Shown: one piece after another, positions 45,601-57,600 of the stretch | Layout: the number at the start of each line of letters is the position of its first letter | Numbering within the stretch: the stretch's first letter is position 1 | Source of the DNA: Anas platyrhynchos | Taxonomy: Eukaryota; Chordata; Aves; Anseriformes; Anatidae | Direction: 5' to 3' | Assembly (NCBI RefSeq): GCF_047663525.1 | Contig: NC_092592.1 | Location: forward strand, 23,642,501-23,706,500 | Length of the DNA stretch: 64,000 nt | Made by a program: the position numbers and the translations under genes | Notes under the pieces: generated by a model | Seen by the model: the letters and a program-made list of their open reading frames with translations, nothing else | Databases searched by the model: none | Told to the model about the DNA's origin: nothing

Positions 45601-48600
45601 GTCAAGATGTTTCTTCTGCAATGTTATTCTTGGTTTTATTTGAAACATGTTTCTCTCAAATCTCCAACTTTGAAGGTTAAGTGTTTCATGTTAAGGCTAT
45701 TTTGTTATACAGCTAGAGTAGCTGTGAATTGTTAATATTTCTGTTGAAGTTGTAGAGAAGATGAGATGCCAAAATGTGGTTTAATATAGGTAATGGGGGA
45801 AGGAAGAAGTAAATTTTATTAGTGACCTTGAAAAAGGGTTGTGGGGAAAGAAAGGATGATTTGATTATGGTGAGATACCTTACTCTAACAAGTATTATGT
45901 CTTACAGTGGTATTTGTGCTAACTTTAAAGCCTCAACCTTCAGATTTGTGGAAAATGAATATATCTGGGAGGAAAAGTGGTATATACCAGAAGAAAGCAC
46001 TCCAAGGCTTCTTTTCAATTTCAGTTATTTTTTGCATTCGTAACTTGTAGTAATAATAATTGTTAGTATATAGTTATGAAGTGATAGTTTCTTAGAACCT
46101 GATAAGTTACTGCAAGAAAGATTCTTCCAAAAGATTGGAAGAGTTTGGGATTGAAAATGAAGGCTTAAAAATGTAACAGTGTCTTTCCTGTAGCCTTATG
46201 CTTGCTGACCTTTTACTGCTCAGAGTTTGGTGGTTAATCCTTCTTTATTTGACAAAGAGTAAGGGGTGGTGAAATCATGTCAAAAAAACTGTTGTTTTTC
46301 CAAATAGACAACTAAATTTGGAGTTTAGATTATGCCATTTGAATTTTGTTTTTCCTGCCAAACATACTGTAATAACTGATGGAAAATCGTGTCAGAAAGA
46401 ATGCACAGTATAATGCACATCCAGACCCTGAAATTTAGTTAAGATGTTCATATTCTTGCAATAAATTGATTTTTTTTTAATGAAAGTATTTAGTTATTTA
46501 AGTAACTTAGATTGTATAAAAAAAGCTTGTAACTAATTGTCAGCTTTGTTTGTTGTCTCTGCATTCTACCTCCATTGTAGGTGTCCACAATGCGTTCCGA
46601 AGAGAAATCCCTGAGGAACAAAGTTAATGAACTTGAAAAAATCAAAACACAGTTGAGTGAAGAACTGGATATCAAACAGCGTGCTATCCAGCAATTTAAA
46701 AGGGTATTTTTTTTCTCTTAATTTTTTAACTAGTCTGTTAATGACATGTTCTCTAAGTAACAAAGCTTACAGAACTGGAGGTAAAACTAAAGTAACCAGC
46801 TGAAACTAGACATAACAGATGGGAAGTGTTTAAAAGATTATTGCAGAGCACTGGTAATTTTTTTTAAATACAGCAATCAGCTTAGTAAATACATATGTAA
46901 TACCCTGATTCTATTTTGTGATGTCTACTTTTTATTAGTTGAGATGTCTTTCTCTAAACCTTTTTTATCAGCTTGAATGCTCCTTTACACTCTATAGAAA
47001 AAAATATTTATTCTAGACTGTCTTGAATGTTCCACTCATTCAAGTTCAGAATGAAAAGCATTGTAGGCTGCTACTGATTTCTAGTCTGTATGTTTTTCTT
47101 TCAACACTCTTCTTTAACTTGCTTTCAATGATATGTAGGAGCAGTTGAGTAATGAGAAGCTGGAAGAAGTCTCCAGACAGTATGAGAATACACGTAAAGG
47201 TCAGAAAAAGCCATTACTTTTCTGTTTTTTGGGTGTGGAATGTCAGTGTAAGGAGTTGTCATGCTATTAACTACCTTGATAAGTTTTACGTATTCGTATA
47301 GTGAGACATGATTTGAGAAACCCTAAGCTGAATGTTAAAATGTTAGTTAGCAATTAATTTTTGTTGTATCACTCTTATCATGTGTATTTGAAAGCAGAGA
47401 AACAGAATTAAAATAAGAAACAAGTCCTTGAGAAAGTGTAGATATGCTGTACTTTCTTTAATCTGGTATTTATTTGCCAAAATAAATGACCTTTAACAAA
47501 AATCAAACACTGAAATATGAAATCCTACAACAATAGATTCTGTAGGCTTGATGAACTTAGAGTAGCTGAATCATGGCTTTCTCATAATACAGTCAATATT
47601 CTTATTTATCTTAAACTTAGATGAGAGATTTAACTCTATTCAGTAAGGCTTTCTTAAGGTTTTTTATGTATTTGTATATAAATATTTGAATAGAGATGCT
47701 CTATTTCTAATAGATCTTTTGATCATAGGGGGAAACTACTTTGTATTGAAGGCTTTCTTAGAAAAAATCATGGGAACTGGTAGGGGGTTCATCTGTAAAT
47801 TTGTTTTCAAACCTTCAGAACTCAGTGCAAAAGAAAAAATAATTGAAGATATGCGGATGACATTAGAAGAACAAGAGCAGACTCAGATTGAACAAGAACA
47901 AGTACTTGAAGCCAAACTAGAAGAAAACAGCAGATTAGTTTCAGGTAATCTCTCCAGGGAAAGGAAGCAGGGAGGCAACGTTGTTTTTTTATATATGTTG
48001 CAGTAGCCACTTCTATTTTCCAGTTGACCGTTATTTAGGTATTAATTTTCTGTAATACATAACAAATTTCTAATAGTTGAAGGCTTCTGTTATTCCTTTG
48101 TGTTAGTAGCTGATAAAGCCAAGTGACTTTAGCAGGTAAATGTTAATGTGGTCAAATACATATTTGAAACTACACACCATGTAACCTCATTTTCTGTACC
48201 AACTAGAATTGGAAATGTGGAAGCAGAAATATATGCAGCTGAATAACCAGAGCAATACTGAGTGGCAGCCAAAGATGACCAGAAATGATGACACAAACAT
48301 AAATGGAAATGAGGAATTAATAAAGCTGCAGAAAGAACTGAAGGTAGAATAGGGTGACTTAATTCATACTTAATTTTAAAGCAGTACCTTCTAGGAGACT
48401 AGGTTTTTTTTCATAATCATATGATAAGGAGTACAACTTTCCCTACATTATGCTACAATGGACAGTGCTTCTGTTGCTGCCTTCCCCTGAATGTTTGTCT
48501 TAACCAATCTGACTTCCTTCATTGATAAAAAGAAATAGACTCTCACTGGAATTTCCGAAGTGATTATACAACAGATTGCATTTATTCCATTAGTGCAATG

Positions 48601-51600
48601 GTTCTGCACTTTTTTCTTTCCTCCTGAAAAATTATTTGTTTCTAATGCATAAAACAAATGCTATCCTTCAAACAGAAGGGAAAGTTGAACACTCATTGCT
48701 CCATTTTATACTAGATCTACACAATATAAACCAAGTACTTAGTCGATTTGTACATCATATGCAAGAAGGAAATACGAACTCGAAGCAAATCATAAACTTC
48801 AGATGATAGTTTTGTCAAACGCGTTTCCTGTCAATTGATTTGGTTAACTAAATAAGCTATTTAGATTACGTAGACTTTTTTCCAAGCAGTTTCTCAGGCG
48901 CTGTCTGCCTTACATAAGAGAAGGATAACAGATTTGATTGTGATTTAAAAAAAAAAAAAAAGGCAAGGTTGCTGTGGATTGGCCGTTCTTAGGTACTCAT
49001 CTACTCCTACCATTTAAATTGTACTGCATTCTTTGCCTTTCAGTCTTAAATTAGAAGCAAGTTTTCTAATGTTTCCTGTAAGGTGGCATAAAAGATTAGA
49101 TGCTTGTAAGTTAGAAGGGTCTCCTTAGTACTACTTTTGGTGTAACTTTTATAGTGCTCATGATTTACTCGGAGCATTTTTAAAGAAATGTTTTATGAAG
49201 TCGCTTCTTTCTGAATAAGAAATGCTGAAAATTGATAATGTCTTTTCCAATAGAAAAGAAGTGATGAATATCTAATACCAGCATTTGAGAATATGCTGGA
49301 GTAAAACTGTTAGTATTTATCTTTCTGAAACAAGTCTATTTAATGGTAATCTGGCTTTTAAGACTTTGGTTTTGCTTGATTTCTTATGACTTCATTTCAA
49401 ATCTCTTTTAAAAATAGGAAAATGAGGCGAAGTATCAAACTGACAGAAAAAAGTGGATGGAAGAAAAAAAAGGACTCATAGATCAAGTAAAAGAAGCTGA
49501 GAGCCATCGCAACAGAGAAATGAAAAAATTTGCTGAGGACAGAGAGCGTCATATAAAGCAGCAAGCCGAAATTGTAAGTGATGAGGTCTTGGCAGAGTCC
49601 TTTAGTGTAAGTCTGTAGTGCAGAACAAATTTCATGTCAAGTACTAGCAGTATCAGCATTTGAGAGTAGGTTACGTTTGTCAAAGTCCACTCACTTTCTT
49701 ACATGACACAAAGCCCAGATGAGATGTTCTCCATATGGAAAAGGGAAGGAGGGTCAAAGAATAAAAAAAAAAAAAAAAAAAAAAAAAAGGAAAAAAAAGC
49801 ATAGTATATAGTGTAAGCCATCAATACGGGATCTACAACTGAAAATGAATTGCTGTTTAACGAAGCTAAGGAAACATATTTCGAATAACAATTTGTTTCT
49901 TGGGTCTCCTATAAATCTTCTATAAAAATAGAAGCCTATAAGGCCTTAGAAGGATGAAGAAAGAATAATCAGAAGGTGGCAAGAAAAAAGCTTCTCTCCA
50001 GATAAAAAGTAAAAACACTTGGTCAAAATGCCAGTGTTTTGCTCCCATATAGCTTTCAAAACAGTGACTGATAATTTATGAAAATATAACTACTTTGCAT
50101 GCTCACAAGCCTGTTGTCATGTCTGCGACTTCTTAAGCACATGAAACTGTATGAATCTGTACAGTCTACAGAACTATATTTATTATCTAGAAGTAGTTAG
50201 CATTGATTTTGTGGACCTGCAACCAGCACAGAAAAAACGTTAGGAGCTTAGTATTACTATTACTCTGTTACTTTTCCTGATGCTTGTTAATAATCACTTT
50301 AACAAACAGAGGTTGAGGTTCTTTGGGAAAAAAATCTTTCTTCACAAGGAGAAATAGACTGAAAATTGAAGCATGGTTTGCTTTTGTGTATTTGTATACA
50401 ATATATTTCTAGTTCTGCATGTCCTTTTTAAGATGTAAAAGCGCTCTCAAGTTTGCTAAGGCCATAAAATAGCACTAACTATATGAAGCCAAACTGTCAG
50501 AACAGTTCGGATAGTGTGTAGTAGTAGTGTTCGTTTTTAATCTTTTCTCCATTTAGGAAAGACTTGCTGCTTAATCTTTTCTCCATTTAGGAAAGACTTG
50601 CTGCACAGCTGGTGGAGAAGGACAGCGATCTTAGTAAGTGGCGTGAAGAGAGAGATAAATTAGTAGAAGCTTTGGAAGTACAGCTCAAGACTTTGGCTTC
50701 TAAGACCATACAAAAAGATAAAGAAATAGCAGAACTGAAACAGTCTGTCCTAAAGGATTCGGGAAAGGTCAGCTTTTTTTTTTTTTTCTTACCATGTCAA
50801 TTGCTTCCAATAAATTCTGCAAAACACTTTTCTTACTCACCATTTCAGCTGTATTTTTGTTCTTAAACATGGTCATATTAACATTTGCAGCCAGCTTAAA
50901 ATAAGGCTGGCTTTATGTTCTTTTGAAACTGAATTTGTGTTAGTGGCTAAAATTTCAAAATATTTAATAGTACAAATAAATGCACAAGTCAATTTGATTC
51001 TTTGTTTGCAAAGTTGGACTAAAAATTTTAAAATGACTTTTCCTGTAGCTTGTAGGACTTTGCCCCAGGCTAGGCTGAACACTTAATAGGAAATAGTTTT
51101 CTCTTTCTTCAGGTGCTTTTCTGATCTAACATGTAGAGTGGCATGAGATGAAAGAAATGAGGAAAGTTGAAAGAAAACAATGGAGGCAGAGAAGGAATGA
51201 TTTCTCAAGTTTTTTTTAATTTCTGTGTCCAGCTCTTAACCAGGATAGCAAATCTAATTAGAAGCATACGACTTCAAAAGCTAAACAGAAGACTGATTTA
51301 GTTATCCCTTCTCTGGATATTTGACCTCAGTCTCTCCAGGTGGACATGCTTAAAACAAAATGACCCCAACTGCTGGCTCTTTCACAGCAGCAAGGACTTA
51401 ATGGAAAAAATAGAAAGCCAAACTTCTTAGACCTTAGGGAAGATGACTGAAGCACGTAAATAGAGCAAAATAAAAATCGTATTACATCTTTCCAGGCTAT
51501 GTGACTTATTTACTTCCAATAGTGGCCACACAAATAATTTAAACTATCGTAGCTTCCGTTTGATAGAATTGCAGGCTAGAACAGAAAACTAAAATTAATG

Positions 51601-54600
51601 CTATTGAGTAATTGCAGTGCTGCTCATGTATATGTTAATTCTTTTTGCCAATCCTGTAATTTGGCAATTTTTACTATGTTTGTTAGGATAATGAAACTGT
51701 GATAGAACTAAGAAAACAGTTGGCTGATAAAGAGGACTTCATAAAGGAATTGAAAAAATGCATTAACCATGAAAGCCTTCAGTTTTCACCAGAAGTACCT
51801 TTACATGAAGAAAGTCAAGATACAGTGGATTTACCTGTAAACAAAGAGGTATGATTAGTACATACTAATGTTTGTTATATTTAGAGAAAATAATTGTAAT
51901 AATTGTTGTTCTGTTCCTTTCTCAGTATATATTTATGAGATACTGGTAATATCCCAAAAGTTATAATTTCAGGAACTTCCAAAATGAACTGTTAAGTGTA
52001 TTTTTTAAAAAAAGTTCCCATGTTCCCAAAAGAAAAGGTTGTGTAGGTTATCATGCATTCTCCACTAATCTTGCTGATATAATTCTAGTATCCAGATAAT
52101 GAAATTTGCAAGCTCTACCACATTTGTCTGGCTTGAAAGAAAAAACAAGTGCTGCTAGACTTCTCTTTTGATCATCCCCACGTGTCCAAGCAAACAGCAT
52201 GACCAGCGTGATTAAACAAGTTTGTGGCTGGTGCTATTATTACTATTGGAAGAAATACATATGCAGTTCTCTTGTTTATGTGGCATGAGGAAAAGGCCAG
52301 CAATACAGCTTCAGAAGTAGCTTCTGTTTTGTTCTTTCACTTACTTTCCTGTAAAATAGTTGTTCCCAACAGCAGTGCTCACATCAGTCCCATTCTGTTT
52401 GTTTGAATTGACTTAATTGGTTTTACTATTCCTGCTTCTGTGAAGGGTTATGCGTGGACACTCACTACTTATGAATGAGGAGAAAAGCCAACTGGTGTTG
52501 ACAGTCATTGAGAGTGCTGTGGGAGCAGGAAGGGAATAGATGACAAGCTGTCCAGAATCACACACCCCTAGATAGAATTTCCCTTTGCCACTTTCAGAGA
52601 CAGAGTATTGAAAAAGATGGACTGTTGCTGAGACCCAGCAGCTCACATCTTACAATCACATCATGATGTTACTTGCTTCTCAGACTTGTGCTGTCTTTTA
52701 GTCTAGGTGTTCATGAGGTGTCTGTGCTTGAGATTTTATAAATTTAGAGAACTCAGTGTTTTTTTTTTTTAAAGTTCATCCTATAGGATAACTTTTATTC
52801 ATTCTAAATATTTACAGTTTATGAAGAAACGGAGTGAGATTAATCCAATCACTGGAGACACTGTTCCAATAAGACATGAAGTTAAGGAGAATGATTCCAA
52901 CAGTGCTTCTTCATTAAGTGAAACTGAGGTTGGTATGGAACTTTAAACTGGAAAGTTTTATAGTTGTATAGTGTATGGATTTGATAAGTAAAAAAATGGG
53001 TAGGAAACAGTGTCATGTCTGAACAATTCTGAAGTTATTCTGCAGGTATCTTTTGACGTGATCAGATTGTCTGATTTGAGAGCTTTTGGTAGCACCAAAA
53101 GCTGAAGAAACGTAACTTAGTGGTGAATTTTATCTATGTGCTTTTGAAAACTTTCATTATAAAGTAGCTGATTAGATAAGCCACCTGGAAAAACACTTCT
53201 GAAGCTATGTTAGCTGAGGATGCTAACCAACCCTATGCAAATCTTTGATTGCTATCTTTCATAAAGTAGCAGTTAGATAAAGAAAAATGTTATTATTAAC
53301 CAACTCATTCTTGGAAATGCAAGATGTGTGCTTCGGCTGTGAGGTGGTACAAGAGAAAATCTTCAGCTTGTTGACAGCGTTGCTGTCTGAATGCCTGGGC
53401 TTTCTCCAGGGAAAAAAAGTGATGAGACTCCTGCAGATTGAATTTGGCTTGTAGCTTGCCAGCTGGACCTTGTTATTTACACAATTAACTTCCATAGTGT
53501 TGAAGGAGAAGGGCAAACTCTCTGAAGATAGGCTACAGAGAAATTCAATTGTTCTGTCTAAAGCTCTTGTATCTGCCTAAAGCTCTTGTACCTGCCTAGT
53601 TCCTAAGCAGCAGAATTGAAATGGACAATCATGTCAATTCTGCAGCTGATAGCTGCATAAACAACCCAGTTGTTTGTGCCCTTGAGGAAAACGACCTGGG
53701 AAGTATCAAGCTGAATTCAGCATGGAAAACTTAAGTTTTTATTCCAATCTATAACTGGAAAAAAATAAAGACCCCCTAGAAAATAAGGGTTAAACTCGGT
53801 TATAATTGGAGTAGAGTTCTTCTGTCATAAGAACTCCGTAAACTAGTATCTGAAAAATTGATTGAATGCTTACTTCACGTATCCTTTTCCAGGGGGGATT
53901 GCATTATATTTTTATCTCATAATTACTTAATTTGTTTCCTAAAAATTTCCATATATTGCAGGAGCATTCAGAAACTGTCCTTGACTCTTCTGAAGTGTCC
54001 ACAGAAAATGGAAGAACTAGTCGGTTCCCAAAACCAGAGATGGAAATCCAGTTCACACCTCTGCAACCAAATAAGATGGAAGTAAAGCATCAGGGCAGTG
54101 CCTTACCTGTGACAGTTAAAATGCTCAAAACAAGAAGCAAAAGGAAGAGTGACGAAATGGATGAGGTATGACCTAGACCAACTAACAAAGTATTGTGTAG
54201 TTTTTCAGTGTATTACTGTGATACTTTATTAGAAATTTATTATCTGATTCTCAATGAGATTACCGAGGTCTACAAATACCTCTATATCAGGGAGGGGTGG
54301 GGGTGTGAAAGAAGTTTAAATAGACATGAGTGGTGGATCTCCAGTGTGTGTTGAATAAGGCCATAGACTTCAATATATCCAGACTCTGGCCCCATATCCC
54401 TGCCTTGCATTTCCTCTTTGCCTTTTACACTGTGCTCTCCCTGCCAGTACCATTTGCTCTGTCCCCAGCTCTCATTTGTGGGATTGCAGACCAATTCTAC
54501 AGAATTGCTAGTTTTGGCTTCGGCAACTGTTGGTTCTCTCCTAATACCTAATTTCAAATTAAGCTTAATCAACACATTCCTGAACTCCAAGGCCATCTCC

Positions 54601-57600
54601 TTTTTTTTTTTTTTTTTTTTTCCATCATATGAGGGGCTGCACAGAACTGCACCAGCACCTGAACCTGCTGTTTTCTGTAGACTTGAATGAACTGAAGATG
54701 AATTAAGTTGGGCTAGGTTATATGCTGCAGCCTTCTTAATGTGCTGTATGTTTGTATGTGAGCCTGAGACTCCACTGCAGTTCAGGATGGTATATGTTGT
54801 TCCCTGCACGTTACCAGCATACTTTTCACGGCATTAGCACCAACACAGCTATCTCAAGGCTACCTAAATACCACAGTTTGGTCTTAGGGTTTTGTACCTG
54901 TAATGCTACTTAAGGGCCTTATTTGAATCTGTAAGGACTTACGGACTTGACAGGTTAGTAAGAAGGAGGTGACTTGTGGATGACTTGGCTAATGTGTGAT
55001 GTCTTTCAAGTGGGTGAGCTTGTCCCAGCTGGAGAGTGAAACATTTGCTTTTCTAGCATCTCTTATTCAAGCATTACCAAATGATAACTTTATCTCAGTG
55101 AAGTAGTTGAGGAAAATAATCGCATCAGTGATTTAGTGTTCAACAGTATTTCTATAAATTCACTTGCGTGTTTTTTTGGTTTTTTTTTGCAAAATGCGTA
55201 ACCTGGATTGCAAAAATAACTGTTGAAAGCTGCGTAAGTTAAGTTACCTGGAATTTACGCTTTATTCTGGGTTAGTGTCCAGAGTGGATTTAAAATATTT
55301 GCATCTTAAACCAATTTCATTCAGGAGTAATATCCATCAAACAGATGGAAAACTTGAAGTAAAAAATAACCACCCTTCTGAAGGCACTGGAAAAACTGCT
55401 GAACCTTATCTGCAGATGAATATATTTCATCTAATGTGCTTATCCACCTTTTTAAAGACTGCTATAACGATTCACTTAAATCCTTTCATAGTATAATGGT
55501 CCATACCTTCATGGGATAACACTTAACTAAACTTAGAAATGTTACTTAATTATGTAATGCTAACTTATTTTTATTGCTGTTTTATTCATCTGAATATTAC
55601 TCTTAAATATTTATTTTTGCATTACGTGTGCCAAACAAATTATGAAATTATTCAGTAACTTTAACGGTGTCTCAAACTAGTGATGGTTTTTAAATTCCTC
55701 AGAACTGAAAAGCGTATTGTCAACACTAAAGTCAGGGACAAATTAAAAACTATTAATGGTGAAACGACTATTTCTTGTTGACCTTAAATTATTTTTTTGC
55801 TTTTAGAAATATACAAAATTGAACCTTGTACAGAGTACAATCTTTAACTGAACAAATTAACAGCCATGCAGACCTATAACGGCATCAGAAAAGGGAGAAG
55901 AGTATTTAGTTATCTTATCTGAAATCCATTGCATTTCTTCTCTAGACAGCTGTACACACAAATCAGCTTTTTAGACTTCCCATACATTAGCTTTCTATTT
56001 TAGTCTAAAGTATCCAAGCGTGTCTTTAATAGAATTGTCGATGTGCAGTTTTGCTTCACATGGATCTTCAAAGAAAAGCTTATGTAGAGAGATGCCTTAA
56101 TTCTATTGTTAATCTGTTAGTAACAATCTGTTTTTATCATTGTCACCATAAACCTGAAAGCAACTCAATAAATCTAAGTATAAATTCAACTTACATGTTT
56201 GCTTGTTAAATACCTCAATACTGGATGTGTACGAAATAATGGAGAGAAGAGAATTTCAAATGGCAGAATGGTTTGCCTACAGGTATTTCTAGTTCCTTTT
56301 AAGTTTATTTAGCATTTGAATAGTTACCACTATCCAATTATCCATATTAGCAAAATATCCAAATATCCACATTAGCAAATACCTCCATACTGTTAGCCAT
56401 AGCATTTAAGTTTAAGCAGTGGTTGTTTATATGACAAATTATTTCTGGAAGAATCCTAGCCAAAATTTACGTATTTCTTTTCCTAGGATTTTGTGAAAAG
56501 TGAAAACAAGAAAAATGAAAAATCTATGGCTTTTAGCTCACCTTCTACAAGCAACAAGAAAACGGTTTGTTTTTTTTTTTTCCTATTTTTGACGTATTTC
56601 TTCTTCTTTTGAAGTATTTTAGTGTTTTTGAAGTTTTTATTTTTATTTTTTTTTTACTATTTTTGATAGTTTGGCATTTTCTGTAATGCATTTCTCTAAC
56701 TTTCTGGAGATGTGAAAGGAGTGAACATTATTACTCAGCAATATCTTATCTCACTCAAGAATATATATAAGGTTTCTTAAACACTTTGTTCCTCTTAAAT
56801 CCTATAGGCTAACCAAGGAGAGAGTAAGTCTGTTTGCCAAGTGTGTACTGGCTGTATTGTATAATGATCTGGAGGAAAGGATGTTGTTGAATGCTGAATA
56901 TCAGGAAAGTCAAGTTTGAGTGTATCAATAAGTGCTGTTGTAGGTGATGCTCTTGAAGTAAAACTAAAGTTCATTTAAATGCATGTCACTTAAATACACA
57001 ACAATTACAAAAATGTCTTCAGGCTGCAGTACTATCCTGGGCAAGTTCAGAGGGTGGGTACTGTATTTTTTTTCCTATCAGTTTCCTTATATTTTATTTA
57101 TAATTAGAATGGTTTGTGTAAAGAAATGCTCTACAACCTGGAATTGATGTTTAAAGAAACTGTTTTCAGGTATTTCACTCGTGCCCTGAAATACTTGAAA
57201 CATTGACAACTTTTTCTGGATATAGAATGAGATACTCCCACAGCGAGCAATATAGACCAAAGTGGTGTCAGTAGCAAAGCTCAAAATGTCAGCTTAAAAA
57301 AAACCATTGAAATAAAATGGAATTAAATTTGAAAATAACTCAGACTTCAGCTTAAACACTGGTCTTGTATTTCTGCTCAGGTGTCTACTACACAGACGTC
57401 TAGAAAAGAATATTCTCTAAGAAAGCAAGAATCTACATCAAACAAAAGGTCAGCTAGAAAAAAGGATGGAACACTACAAAGGCTTGGAGGCTTTTCTCAG
57501 AGTTCTCCTACTATTATTCATTCTAAAGGTTTGTACAGAATAAATAAGACTTATTCTGTGTTTTCTGGGCATTGTGTAATGACGTGTTTCTACTGTGGTC

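Larger units (their letters stand above)
39833..45601 (+). repeat. Block C: reference copy of the E16-E18 region
   Basis: The counterpart of block B that runs on into E19 and the rest of the gene. Upstream (39283-39832) is unique intron with no coiled-coil exon. Confidence 0.97.

Noticed and set aside
54282-54809. 175-codon minus-strand frame in intron 27
   Set aside because: Contains a poly-K run from the poly-T tract, no domain, and no splice or promoter support.
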